Part shown: positions 24,418 through 34,530 of the stretch, piece after piece
Layout: every line of letters begins with the position of its first letter
Numbering within the stretch: the stretch's first letter is position 1
Assembly (NCBI GenBank): GCA_023245215.1
Contig: JAHFKS010000010.1
Location: 1-34,585 of the forward strand
From: Candidatus Microgenomates bacterium
Lineage (GTDB): Bacteria > Patescibacteriota > Microgenomatia > UBA1406 > GWC2-37-13
Direction: 5' to 3'
Length of the DNA stretch: 34,585 bases
Made by a program: the position numbers and the translations under genes
The notes under the pieces: generated by a model
The model's input: the letters and a program-made list of their open reading frames with translations, nothing else
Databases searched by the model: none
What the model was told of the DNA's origin: nothing

Positions 24418-25107
24418 TCATAAATAATAAACGCTTAATATGTCAAGGGATTTCTTTAGAGAATAAGGATTTGCAGAGGTTTTTTGCGAAACATCGATCT
24501 TATGAAAGGAATCGTAGAAATTTGCCAATTTATCTATCTGCCAGTGGGCAGCTTGTGATTTTAGTTTAGCCACCTGCCAAGGTTGCAGCCTTGAAGAAAC
24601 AGCTCCGGATTTAATTAGCAATAAATTTCTCAAATGACGTAGAAGCATAATGAATATAAAAGTTTCGTCGACAGAGGCGGATAGTTCGTTGATTATCGAT
24701 AAAAAATTTTTCAGATTTCCCGGATAAAGACTATCCTGGAGTTTGAAAATGTTCTGTGAAGGTTTGAATTCTTTTACCTGTGGACCTTTTGGAAATTTAA
24801 GTTCGCGGGAGGAAATCTCTTCTTCCCAGGTGACGACTTCCAAAGTTTTGTCCTTAATCAATATTTCAACTACCCGGTTTATTTTTAGATTTAATTTTCT
24901 GGACAGTTTTTTGTTGACATTTTGTGTAAAAAAAACTTTTTTTTGGGAAAAAAGCGATTGGGAATCCCCCATCCAGGAAGTAATGTTTTCCAGGACAGAA
25001 GAGTTAACGTCAAGTATCTCATTATTCTTGTCCTGATAGGCTTTTTTAAGAGAAGAATAATAATTGAAAGACGCCACCGAATCTTCTCCGCAGATAATGG
25101 TCAACAT
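24418..25107 (-). CDS. holA: DNA polymerase III delta subunit-like protein, short form
   Basis: 229 residues, compared with about 340 for typical HolA, the clamp-loader subunit that opens the sliding clamp. The N-terminus MLTIICGEDSVASFNYYSSL has the delta-type opening (I-x-G-E-D-x-x-x-S). The C-terminal helices (LQPWQVAKLKSQAAHWQIDKLANFY and KTSANPYSLKKSLDIL) fit the delta collar region. The middle part is much reduced, and no P-loop is present, as expected for delta. The match is weak over the N-domain, so this is a family-level call. The ATG is six bases after TATAAT; its first codon is 14 bases from that of the divergent kinase. Confidence 0.65.
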   Translation of the reverse strand: MLTIICGEDSVASFNYYSSLKKAYQDKNNEILDVNSSVLENITSWMGDSQSLFSQKKVFFTQNVNKKLSRKLNLKINRVVEILIKDKTLEVVTWEEEISSRELKFPKGPQVKEFKPSQNIFKLQDSLYPGNLKNFLSIINELSASVDETFIFIMLLRHLRNLLLIKSGAVSSRLQPWQVAKLKSQAAHWQIDKLANFYDSFHKIDVSQKTSANPYSLKKSLDILSVYYL

Positions 25108-25109
25108 GC

Positions 25110-25121
25110 TATTATTATACT
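25110..25121. promoter_or_regulatory. Overlapping divergent -10 boxes in a 14-base gap
   Basis: The whole space between two divergent ATGs (25107 on -, 25122 on +) is 14 bases. On - TATAAT (25119-25114) lies six bases before the ATG; on + TATTAT (25110-25115) lies six bases before the ATG. The motif ATTATACT (25114-25121) is included. Any -35 contacts and all upstream elements must fall inside the opposite gene. Confidence 0.65.
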
Positions 25122-26024
25122 ATGTACGATATTATCTCCGTAGGCAATATAAGCATTGATTTATATTACAAAGGAGCTACTTTTACCCACAGTAGAGATA
25201 GATTTAATTTAGCTATCGGAGGCAAATATTATGCCGATTTTTTTCACGAAGATATCGGCGGAGGCGCAGTAAATGTTGCAGCGGGGTTGGTTAAACTCGG
25301 ACTCAGGCCGGCGGTTTTCGGTAAAATCGGTGACAATCCTTACAAAGAAGTTATTCTGAAAAAACTAGCCGATAAAAAAATATCTTCCGAGTTCTGTCAA
25401 ATAGAGGACGACTATTACAAAATATCCTCCATACTTCTGACGGATAAGGGAGAAAGAACCATCATCCATTACGAGACTCCGACCCACCTGCTCAAAGAAT
25501 TTTTTCTCCACAAAGATTTAAAAAAAGCCAAACATATTTATTTTTCTCCTTTGGAAAATTTAGACTTAAAAGAAAAAAAGAAAATGATCAGCTATTTAAA
25601 GGGTGATCAAACTCTAACTTTCGTAAATCTGTCGGCGGTCGACTGTCGAAGACCGATAAAAGATTTGACGGCTTTTTTTGATGCTCTCGACGTTTTGATA
25701 ATCAACGCCCATGAATTTTCGGATTTAATAAAACGGCCTTATGAAAAAATCGATTTCAAAAAATTAGAAATAAAACTTCCCTATCTGAAAGACAGGATTT
25801 TAATTGTCACTGATTCAGCAAAAGGCAGCTATGGTTATTTACGGGGGCATATTATTTTCCAGGAAGCAGTCAGATCCAAAAAAATCGTTGATACGACGGG
25901 TTGCGGTGATGCGTATACTGCTGGTTTCATTGCTCAATATATAAAAACAAAGAGTGTAACTCTAGCAATGCAGAAGGCAGCTGAATACGCAGCAAAAAAA
26001 TTAGGCCGAATCGGGGCGAATTAA
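25122..26024 (+). CDS. PfkB/ribokinase family sugar kinase
   Basis: 300-residue kinase of the ribokinase superfamily. The N-terminus MYDIISVGNISIDLY is the typical first strand. The substrate-binding PfkB signature 1 is GGGAVNVAAGLVKLG (46-60), and signature 2 is DTTGCGDAYTAGF (257-269), with the anion-hole Gly run and catalytic Asp263. A lid insertion follows the first strand. The substrate (sugar, nucleoside or sugar phosphate) cannot be decided from sequence alone. The N-terminus matches the family, so the ATG only 14 bases from the divergent gene is right. The last 24 bases overlap the 3' end of ruvC. Confidence 0.9.
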   Translation: MYDIISVGNISIDLYYKGATFTHSRDRFNLAIGGKYYADFFHEDIGGGAVNVAAGLVKLGLRPAVFGKIGDNPYKEVILKKLADKKISSEFCQIEDDYYKISSILLTDKGERTIIHYETPTHLLKEFFLHKDLKKAKHIYFSPLENLDLKEKKKMISYLKGDQTLTFVNLSAVDCRRPIKDLTAFFDALDVLIINAHEFSDLIKRPYEKIDFKKLEIKLPYLKDRILIVTDSAKGSYGYLRGHIIFQEAVRSKKIVDTTGCGDAYTAGFIAQYIKTKSVTLAMQKAAEYAAKKLGRIGAN

Positions 26025-26462
26025 GTTATAGGCCATACCGCAGGCGACTGCGTCGGCCTCATCATCCTGTTTGATGTCAATTCCCATTTCGAGTTTTATC
26101 ATCTTCTGGACCGATTTTTTGTCAGCCTGTCCGTATCCGGTTATTGATTGCTTGATTTGTAGCGGAGTCAGAAATTCCACTTTGATTTTGTTTTGCGCGG
26201 CTAACAAAAGAGATACTCCTTGAGCCTGCGCTACCCTAATAAAAGTTTTCTGGTTTTTAAAATACAACAGTTGTTCAAGAACAACGACCTCAGGCTTATA
26301 TTTGATAAAAACCTGTTTCAATTTTGAATAAATCTGCTCTAAACGAGCTTCGGTTGATTCGGTTTTTAGCGTTTTTATAAGCGCGGAAGTGACGTACTTC
26401 TTGTTCCTGAAAATTGCGTACCCGGTTTTTTCTATACCGGAATCAATTGAAATGATAATCAT
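26001..26462 (-). CDS. ruvC: Crossover junction endodeoxyribonuclease RuvC
   Basis: 153-residue Holliday junction resolvase of the RNase H fold. The catalytic acidic residues are in place: Asp7 (ISIDSGIEKTGYA), Glu63 (VVLEQLLYF), Asp134 and Asp137 (DDEADAVA). The QAQGVSLLLAAQ and GYGQADKKSVQKMI segments match RuvC (G-N-G-x-A-D-K in most), separating it from YqgF. It begins seven bases after the 23S processing stem and has no promoter of its own in that A-rich gap, so it is probably made from the rRNA transcript. ruvA lies separately at 33619, and ruvB is not in the window. Confidence 0.93.
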   Translation of the reverse strand: MIIISIDSGIEKTGYAIFRNKKYVTSALIKTLKTESTEARLEQIYSKLKQVFIKYKPEVVVLEQLLYFKNQKTFIRVAQAQGVSLLLAAQNKIKVEFLTPLQIKQSITGYGQADKKSVQKMIKLEMGIDIKQDDEADAVACGMAYNLIRPDSA

Positions 26463-26468
26463 TTTTTT

Positions 26469-26482
26469 TGATAATCAAGAGC

Positions 26483-26491
<9 letters not shown>
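26469..26491 (-). ncRNA. 3' arm of the 23S processing stem
   Basis: Pairs with 29379-29400 to give 22 base pairs with one bulged A and one G-T wobble. The inner nine pairs are probably helix H1 of mature 23S; the outer part is a likely RNase III site. Cleavage here would also free the downstream ruvC mRNA with a short leader. Confidence 0.8.
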
Positions 26492-29378
<2,887 letters not shown>

Positions 29379-29387
<9 letters not shown>

Positions 29388-29400
29388 ACTCTTGTTATCA
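29379..29400 (-). ncRNA. 5' arm of the 23S processing stem
   Basis: Complementary partner of 26469-26491 (see there). It precedes the mature 23S 5' end. Confidence 0.8.
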
Positions 29401-29469
29401 ATTAAACATTACTAACATTCATTGCTAAAACCTACTTTTTTTCTCAACAACCGGATTGTTAATGTGCGG

Positions 29470-29542
29470 TGGACCTATGGGGATTTGAACCCCAAACCTT
29501 CTGAATGCAAATCAGACGCTCTAGCCGTTGAGCTATAGGCCC
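29470..29542 (-). tRNA. trnA: tRNA-Ala (anticodon TGC)
   Basis: 73 bases. Acceptor GGGCCTA/TAGGTCC with one G-T pair and discriminator A. The anticodon stem TCTGA/TCAGA encloses TTTGCAT, anticodon TGC. The T arm is TTGGGG-TTCAAAT-CCCCA-like. The genome encodes ACCG rather than ACCA after the stem, so CCA must be added. This tRNA is normally found in the 16S-23S spacer; here it is left as the first element of a transcript without 16S. Confidence 0.96.
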
Positions 29543-29703
29543 AGATTTAAACTCAAAAGTCAAAATTCAAAGTCCAAAAAAAATAACCACAAAACGTTTT
29601 GATCTTTAAATTTTATCTTTAGTTTCTGATGAAGGCTGTTCGGAGTGCAAGTTGTGCATCCAATGGTGCCTTTAAGAAAGCGAAATTTTCATTGGTAACA
29701 AGA

Positions 29704-29732
29704 ATAATAACAGATGTTTTTAGGCTTGTCAA
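29704..29732 (-). promoter_or_regulatory. Promoter of the tRNA-Ala / 23S / ruvC transcript
   Basis: On the minus strand: TTGACA (29732-29727), 17-base spacer, TATTAT (29709-29704). The transcript would have a leader of about 155 bases before tRNA-Ala. That leader (29543-29697) holds an inverted repeat CCAATG/CATTGG near its start and no open frame longer than 14 codons. I saw no clear boxA antitermination motif. Confidence 0.85.
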
Positions 29733-29741
29733 TATGTTTTT

Positions 29742-29972
29742 TTAAGGAAGGATATTGGTTCCACCGAGATACATCATTGTAGCAAGACCCAGCAAGCCGC
29801 AAATAAGCACTAATCCTCCAGCAGCAACCCATCTCATTGCAGCGTTTATTGGTTCTTTGCTACGGGTGGGAATGCCATTGACAGGTGGCCTGAAGTTTGG
29901 TTCGTTTAGATGTGGATTTGGGATCACACGGTTGGGGTGAGGATGTGCATTTTTCAATCTAGAAGTTTCCAT
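29742..29972 (-). CDS. Small protein with C-terminal membrane anchor, 76 residues
   Basis: Not recognised. The first 48 residues are polar and rich in Pro, Asn and His (NAHPHPNRVIPNPHLNEPNF), the rest is one membrane segment (MRWVAAGGLVLICGLLGLAT) with a very short tail, a tail-anchored layout. The ATG is preceded at six bases by TATAAT (29984-29979), with TTGTTT 17 bases farther upstream, which supports expression. The stop is ten bases before the -35 box of the rRNA promoter, and no terminator lies between, so its transcription may run into the rRNA unit. Confidence 0.6.
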   Translation of the reverse strand: METSRLKNAHPHPNRVIPNPHLNEPNFRPPVNGIPTRSKEPINAAMRWVAAGGLVLICGLLGLATMMYLGGTNILP

Positions 29973-29978
29973 GAGTAA

Positions 29979-30007
29979 ATTATATCAAAAAGACGAGTAT
30001 TAAACAA
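29979..30007 (-). promoter_or_regulatory. Leaderless promoter of the 29742-29972 gene
   Basis: On the minus strand: TTGTTT (30007-30002), 17-base spacer, TATAAT (29984-29979), then six bases to the ATG at 29972. Confidence 0.65.
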
Positions 30008-30013
30008 ATTCCC

Positions 30014-30042
30014 TTGACTTGAAAGGAAAACTTTTTTACTCT
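30014..30042 (+). promoter_or_regulatory. Leaderless promoter of ppsA
   Basis: TTGACT (30014-30019), 17-base spacer, TACTCT (30037-30042), then seven bases to the ATG at 30050. The AAAGGAAAA stretch in the spacer is not at a ribosome-binding distance (over 20 bases from the ATG). Confidence 0.75.
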
Positions 30043-30049
30043 TAGTTAA

Positions 30050-32386
30050 ATGGCGAACAAAAAAACCATTGTTTGGTTTGAAGAAGTTGGAAAAGACGAC
30101 ATCGGGCTGGTCGGAGGCAAGGGAGCCAATCTCGGTGAAATGACCAATGCCAGGCTGCCAATACCATACGGATTTATAATAACTTCCCAGGCTTACTTTG
30201 ATTTCATTGAAAAAGCCGGTATAAAGAAAAGAATCAGCAATCTCCTTGAATCAGTTAACTATGAAAGGCCAAACGAACTGGAGCAAGTATCAGGCTTAAT
30301 TAGGGAATTAATCAATAAGGCATCTCTCCCCGATCAATTAGTAAGACAGGTTATCAAATACTACGATGAACTGACAGTCAAAGAAAACCATTTTTATAAC
30401 TCAGGCAGTAATATTATTAGCCACGGGCTATCAAAAGTTAAGTCTTTATACAGCCCGCCGTTGGTGGCAGTCCGTTCTTCAGCTACCGCCGAAGATCTGC
30501 CAGGGGCTTCGTTTGCCGGACAGCAGGAAACCTTTTTAAACGTCCGCGGTGAAGCCCATTTATTAACCAAAATCAGGGAATGTTTTGCCTCGTTATTTAC
30601 AGAAAGGGCGGTATATTACCGCCACCAGCAGCATTTTGACCATACTAAAGTTGGTTTGGCCGCGGTCGTGCAAAGAATGATACAGTCAGACAAATCAGGG
30701 ATAGCTTTTTCCATTGACCCGGTCTCCAATGACAAGAACAAGATTGTCATCGAAGCCATATACGGTTTGGGAGAGTATATCGTCCAGGGAAAAGTTACTC
30801 CCGATCACTATGAAGTCAGCAAAAAGTCATTCGTTATTATCAATAAAGAGATCAAGAAGCAGACGATTAAGATGGTTAAATCTAATATCTATAACCGCGA
30901 AGTGCCTGTTGATGCTGTTGGAAGACTTCAAAAACTTTCTGACGAGGAAATAGTCAAAGTAGCGATTCTTGTCGCCGATATTGAAAAACACTATTATTTT
31001 CCCCAAGATATCGAGTGGGCCATTGAAAAAGGCAGAGTCTTTATAGTTCAGTCGAGGCCTGTCACGACAACCCATAAGACTAATAAGTTCAATAAGTCCA
31101 ATGAAGCTTATGAGACTCGTACTCCCATCCTGATCGGCGCCCCGGCATCACCGGGCATCGGTGTCGGGCCGGCAAAGATTATTTTTTCTCCAAAAGAAAT
31201 CGATAAAATCAAGACGGGTGATATTTTAGTGGCGCCTCAGACTAATCCCGACTATGTTCCGGCCATGAAAAAAGCCAGCGGCATAGTGACTGAAAAAGGC
31301 GGTCGGACATCCCACGCTGCAATAGTTTCCCGCGAGCTGGGAATCCCGGCTGTAGTCGGTGCAGAAAGAGCGACAAAAATTATCAAAGATGGCGAAGTAG
31401 TTACTGTTAACGGAGCCAGCGGTGAGGTTTACAAAGGAAAAGCATTGGTGCCTTCGGTTACCGCAAAACCGAAACAAGTGACGAAGAAACTACAGACAAT
31501 TACCAAAATCTATACGAATCTTGCCCAGCCTAGTGAAGCCTCAACCGTGGCAAAAAAACATGTTGACGGCATCGGATTGCTCCGCGCGGAGTTTGTCATC
31601 GCCGAGATAGGGGTGCATCCGAAACAGTTCATTAAGCAAAAAAAAGAAAATATTTTCATCAACCGTTTATCGCGGGAACTCTTAAAATTTGTCGTTCCCT
31701 TTTCTCCCCGGCCGGTAGTCTACCGGGCGACGGATTTTAAAACTAATGAATACCGCAATCTCGCCGGTGGAAAAGAATTCGAGCCCCATGAAGAAAACCC
31801 GATGTTGGGATTCCGCGGCGCATATCGTTATATCGCCAATCCGGAAGTTTTCAATCTAGAATTGGCAGCTCTAAAAAAAATTTGGGAAAAAGGCTACCGG
31901 AATCTTCAGTTGATGATTCCTTTTGTAAGAGTTCCCTGGGAGTTGATAAAAATCAAAAGCTTGATTGAAAAAGCCGGACTTTTTAACTATCCGGAATTTA
32001 AACTCTGGATTATGGTTGAAGTTCCTTCAGCAGCATTAAATTTAGAAGAATTTATTAAAGTCGGAATTGACGGAGTTTCTATTGGAACAAACGATTTGAC
32101 TATGATGTTGCTTGGTGTTGACCGCGATTCTGAAGAGGTCTCTCATGTTTATGATGAAAGAACGCCTATCGTTCTCTCGGTTTTAGAGTATATAGTAAAA
32201 ACCTGCCAAAAATATGGAATTACTTCTTCGATTTGCGGTCAGGCGCCTTCTGATTATCCGGAAATTGTTGAAAAATTAGTAAAAGCCGGAATTACTAGTC
32301 TTTCTGTTTCACCCGATGTCATTGACAGGACTAGGCAGACTGTTTTTGATGTTGAAAAAAAACTCTTTCTTCAAAAGAAAAAATAA
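30050..32386 (+). CDS. ppsA: Phosphoenolpyruvate synthase
   Basis: 778-residue enzyme that makes PEP from pyruvate and ATP (to AMP and phosphate). The N-terminal ATP-grasp domain includes GGKGANLGEM (22-31) and VRSSATAEDLPGASFAGQQET (141-161). The swivelling domain carries the phospho-histidine His422 in GGRTSHAAIVSRE. The C-terminal PEP-binding barrel has EVPSAALNLEEF, IGTNDLTMMLLGVDRD and catalytic Cys729 in CGQAPSDYPE. The ATP-to-AMP PpsA type fits better than PPDK because of length and the GRTSHAAI context. The linker at about 342-353 is encoded by nine-base repeats. The enolase-like gene and ruvA follow on the same strand. Confidence 0.94.
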   Translation: MANKKTIVWFEEVGKDDIGLVGGKGANLGEMTNARLPIPYGFIITSQAYFDFIEKAGIKKRISNLLESVNYERPNELEQVSGLIRELINKASLPDQLVRQVIKYYDELTVKENHFYNSGSNIISHGLSKVKSLYSPPLVAVRSSATAEDLPGASFAGQQETFLNVRGEAHLLTKIRECFASLFTERAVYYRHQQHFDHTKVGLAAVVQRMIQSDKSGIAFSIDPVSNDKNKIVIEAIYGLGEYIVQGKVTPDHYEVSKKSFVIINKEIKKQTIKMVKSNIYNREVPVDAVGRLQKLSDEEIVKVAILVADIEKHYYFPQDIEWAIEKGRVFIVQSRPVTTTHKTNKFNKSNEAYETRTPILIGAPASPGIGVGPAKIIFSPKEIDKIKTGDILVAPQTNPDYVPAMKKASGIVTEKGGRTSHAAIVSRELGIPAVVGAERATKIIKDGEVVTVNGASGEVYKGKALVPSVTAKPKQVTKKLQTITKIYTNLAQPSEASTVAKKHVDGIGLLRAEFVIAEIGVHPKQFIKQKKENIFINRLSRELLKFVVPFSPRPVVYRATDFKTNEYRNLAGGKEFEPHEENPMLGFRGAYRYIANPEVFNLELAALKKIWEKGYRNLQLMIPFVRVPWELIKIKSLIEKAGLFNYPEFKLWIMVEVPSAALNLEEFIKVGIDGVSIGTNDLTMMLLGVDRDSEEVSHVYDERTPIVLSVLEYIVKTCQKYGITSSICGQAPSDYPEIVEKLVKAGITSLSVSPDVIDRTRQTVFDVEKKLFLQKKK
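31076..31104 (+). repeat. Nine-base repeats inside ppsA linker
   Basis: Three imperfect units, AAGACTAAT, AAGTTCAAT and AAGTCCAAT, encode K-T-N, K-F-N and K-S-N in the linker between the ATP-grasp and swivelling domains. The first unit is the same as the repeat at the pheT/PBP 3' ends (7547-7572). Confidence 0.55.
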
Positions 32387-32388
32387 TC

Positions 32389-32394
32389 TATAAT
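32389..32394 (+). promoter_or_regulatory. Internal -10 box for the enolase-like gene
   Basis: TATAAT begins two bases after the ppsA stop and ends seven bases before the ATG at 32402. It contains the first two bases of an earlier in-frame ATG (32393), which is therefore unlikely to be the start of a transcript from this promoter. No good -35 box. Confidence 0.5.
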
Positions 32395-32401
32395 GGTTTT
32401 T

Positions 32402-33622
32402 ATGGCAACAATTAAGAAAATTAACGCTACGGAAATAATCAACTCGCGCGGTTATCCGACGATTTTTGGAAAATTGACTTTAGACAACGATCGAGATGTG
32501 ACAATTAGCGTTCCTTCACTTGAAAGCATCAATGATTATCAGACGGTTGAATTAAAAGACAATGATGAAAAACGATTTAACGGCAAGGGAGTGACAAGGG
32601 CCGTTTCATACATAAATAATTTAATCGGTCCGAAACTAAAAGGAGTCTCTCTGAATAAGCAGTTTGAAATCGACGCCTGGTTGATGAATACTGATAAAAC
32701 TAAAAATAAAAGCGAATTGGGTATAAATACTCTTTTAACCGTTTCCTGCTTGGTCGCCAAAGCCGGCGCTAAAGAGCAAAAAATGCCTCTTTTTAAATAT
32801 TTAAACTCGCTTTTTAATAAAATTTCCCAGCCGGCCTTAACTATAGATAAAATGCCTTCACCAATTTTTCCCCTGCTTATGGGAGGAAAACACGGGCAGG
32901 TCGACCTTGATTTTAAAGAATTCCAAGTGATTCCCTCCTCGTCTTTTTCCTACTCCCGCTCATATCAAGTTGGCGTTGATCTATATCACTTATTGAGGGA
33001 GCTGTACAAATACAAATTTAATTATAATTTGGACGTCATCGATTCTATTAAAGATACGGTAGAAAAAAAAGGCCTGGTATTTGGGCGCGATATCTTTTTG
33101 GGAATTAATTTCGGAGCGCCATTCTTTTTTGCCGGAAAGCGTTATTCTGTCAAAGACAAACAACAGCCTGTGTTAAGCGATGAGTATTTAAATTTTCTCG
33201 AAAAATCCATAATCAGCAAATATTATCCATTGATGATAACCGACTGTTTTGCCAATGAAGATTGGCAGGGTTGGAATAAATTAAACGGCTTGGTTTCCAA
33301 AGAAACCTATCTAGTGGCCGATGAATTAATAGGTTCAAATAAGGAGCGCTTAGAAAAGGCCATCAAAGAAAAATCCTGTTCTGCGGTAGTGTTCAGGCCG
33401 AACCAGGTAGGAACAATTACCGAAACTTTCAGATTGATTGATATAGCAAGAAAAAACCAGATAAACTACCAGATTGCTTCTGACCTCGGTGAAACCGACG
33501 ACAATTTTATCGCTGATTTCAGCGTTGGAGTCGGCACGGAATTCGTCAACTTCGGTCCGCCAGTGCACGGTGAGAATGTCGCCAAATACAATAGATTATT
33601 GGAAATAGAAAAAGAAATATGA
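32402..33622 (+). CDS. Enolase homologue with lost active site (pseudoenolase)
   Basis: 406 residues, enolase fold from end to end: ATEIINSRGYPT at the start, KNKSELGINTLLTVSCLVAKAGA, GGKHGQVDLDFKEFQVIP, NEDWQGWNKL, NQVGTITETFRLIDIA, LGETDDNFIADFSVG and VAKYNRLLEIEKE at the end. The catalytic parts are gone. The SGASTG loop reads SLESIN; the GDEGGFAP segment with the general acid Glu is deleted; the metal Asp in the IALD motif is Asn; IEDP is ITDC; the catalytic Lys345 is Arg332; SHRSGET is ASDLGET; Lys396 is Asn. It should not convert 2-phosphoglycerate. It lies between ppsA and ruvA (4-base overlap). The earlier ATG at 32393 is less likely than 32402. Confidence 0.88.
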   Translation: MATIKKINATEIINSRGYPTIFGKLTLDNDRDVTISVPSLESINDYQTVELKDNDEKRFNGKGVTRAVSYINNLIGPKLKGVSLNKQFEIDAWLMNTDKTKNKSELGINTLLTVSCLVAKAGAKEQKMPLFKYLNSLFNKISQPALTIDKMPSPIFPLLMGGKHGQVDLDFKEFQVIPSSSFSYSRSYQVGVDLYHLLRELYKYKFNYNLDVIDSIKDTVEKKGLVFGRDIFLGINFGAPFFFAGKRYSVKDKQQPVLSDEYLNFLEKSIISKYYPLMITDCFANEDWQGWNKLNGLVSKETYLVADELIGSNKERLEKAIKEKSCSAVVFRPNQVGTITETFRLIDIARKNQINYQIASDLGETDDNFIADFSVGVGTEFVNFGPPVHGENVAKYNRLLEIEKEI

Positions 33623-34191
33623 TTGGAAAACTAAAAGGAAAACTGGCAGAAATTTCCGGCAATGTTGGTTTAATCGAGACTGCTTCCGGAGTTTTTTATG
33701 AAGTTTATCTTACTCCGAGTTTAATTTCCAAAACTGGCGCAAAATCGTCTATAGAAGTTTATACTTTCTTGCAAGTCCGGGACGACGCCTTAGTTCTTTT
33801 TGGATTTGAGACGCGTCAGCAATATGAATTTTTTAAACTGCTTCTTTCTGTTTCCGGCGTCGGTCCGAAGACCGCATATAATGTAATTTCATTTGTCAAA
33901 TTGGATTCATTAGTCTCATTTGTGAAGAATAACGAAGTAGACGGTTTGACGCAGGTACCTGGACTAGGTAGAAAAACGGCCATGAAAATCATCTTGGAAC
34001 TATCGACAAAACTGAAGTCTGAATTTGACATGAAAAATATGGTGATGTCGGAAGAAGATAAGACCTTTGTTGATGCGCTTGTTTCCTTGGGTTATAAATC
34101 CTTTGAAGCCAAAAAACTTCTTTCCAAACTGCCTAAAAATCTTTCCTTGGAGCAAAAAATCAAAGAAGCGCTAAAAAATAACAAAAAATAA
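33619..34191 (+). CDS. ruvA: Holliday junction DNA helicase subunit RuvA
   Basis: 190-residue junction-binding protein that loads the RuvB motor. Domain I is an OB fold (MIGKLKGKLAEISGNVGLIE), domain II has two helix-hairpin-helix motifs (LLSVSGVGPKTAYNVISF and LTQVPGLGRKTAMKIILEL), and domain III is a short helical C-terminus (VDALVSLGYKSFEAKKLLSKL) that contacts RuvB. The start ATGA overlaps the stop of the enolase-like gene by four bases, so it is translationally coupled to it. The convergent small gene ends three bases after its stop. Confidence 0.95.
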   Translation: MIGKLKGKLAEISGNVGLIETASGVFYEVYLTPSLISKTGAKSSIEVYTFLQVRDDALVLFGFETRQQYEFFKLLLSVSGVGPKTAYNVISFVKLDSLVSFVKNNEVDGLTQVPGLGRKTAMKIILELSTKLKSEFDMKNMVMSEEDKTFVDALVSLGYKSFEAKKLLSKLPKNLSLEQKIKEALKNNKK

Positions 34192-34194
34192 TAA

Positions 34195-34413
34195 TTATTG
34201 TGAAGGAGGTTTAGGTTGTTCTTTTCCTTTAACTTTACTTTTATCAGGTGTAATATGTATCGTTGGTAGCGGGGTTGAGTTAGCTGGTTTTGGTGGGTTT
34301 ACTACTCTTTCTAGTTTTTGATCAAGTAAAGAATCACCTGTTTTAATTGGTTGTCCTGTTCTTCTTCGTAAAATTTTTGCTGCCCATTGTAAAAATTGTT
34401 CTGCTGACGGCAT
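34195..34413 (-). CDS. Small uncharacterised protein, 72 residues
   Basis: Not recognised. A short helical N-terminus (MPSAEQFLQWAAKILRRRTG) is followed by a Pro/Lys-rich, probably disordered tail (NPPKPANSTPLPTIHITPDK). There is no membrane segment. The ATG at 34413 is used instead of an upstream in-frame TTG at 34431, because the TTG overlaps the -10 box. The promoter is TTGAAT (34451-34446), 17-base spacer, TACAAT (34428-34423), nine bases before the ATG. Confidence 0.55.
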   Translation of the reverse strand: MPSAEQFLQWAAKILRRRTGQPIKTGDSLLDQKLERVVNPPKPANSTPLPTIHITPDKSKVKGKEQPKPPSQ

Positions 34414-34422
34414 AGTAAGATA

Positions 34423-34451
34423 ATTGTACAAACTTTTCTTAATTAATTCAA
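34423..34451 (-). promoter_or_regulatory. Promoter of the 34195-34413 gene
   Basis: TTGAAT-N17-TACAAT on the minus strand, nine bases before the ATG, giving a predicted leader of two or three bases. Confidence 0.6.
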
Positions 34452-34474
34452 ATCTATCTTATATAAGTAATCTC

Positions 34475-34503
34475 TTGACAAAAGATTTTAATTCTAATAT
34501 TCT
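34475..34503 (+). promoter_or_regulatory. Promoter of the gene at the right edge
   Basis: TTGACA (34475-34480), 17-base spacer, TATTCT (34498-34503). The predicted start near 34510 leaves a leader of about 20 AT-rich bases without a Shine-Dalgarno sequence, one of the few non-leaderless units here. Confidence 0.7.
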
Positions 34504-34530
34504 GAATGTTAATTAGCAATTTTTAAAAAT

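Noticed and set aside
29543-29700. Small peptides or an antitermination boxA in the rRNA leader
   Set aside because: The longest ATG frame is 14 codons without features, and no good boxA match was found.
30020-30030. GAAAGGAAAA before ppsA as a ribosome-binding site
   Set aside because: It is more than 20 bases from the ATG and lies inside the promoter spacer, so it is probably not in the mRNA.
32393-32401. Earlier ATG of the enolase-like gene
   Set aside because: It overlaps the TATAAT box, while the ATG at 32402 gives the usual enolase N-terminus and the seven-base spacing. Translation from 32393 on a ppsA read-through transcript remains possible.
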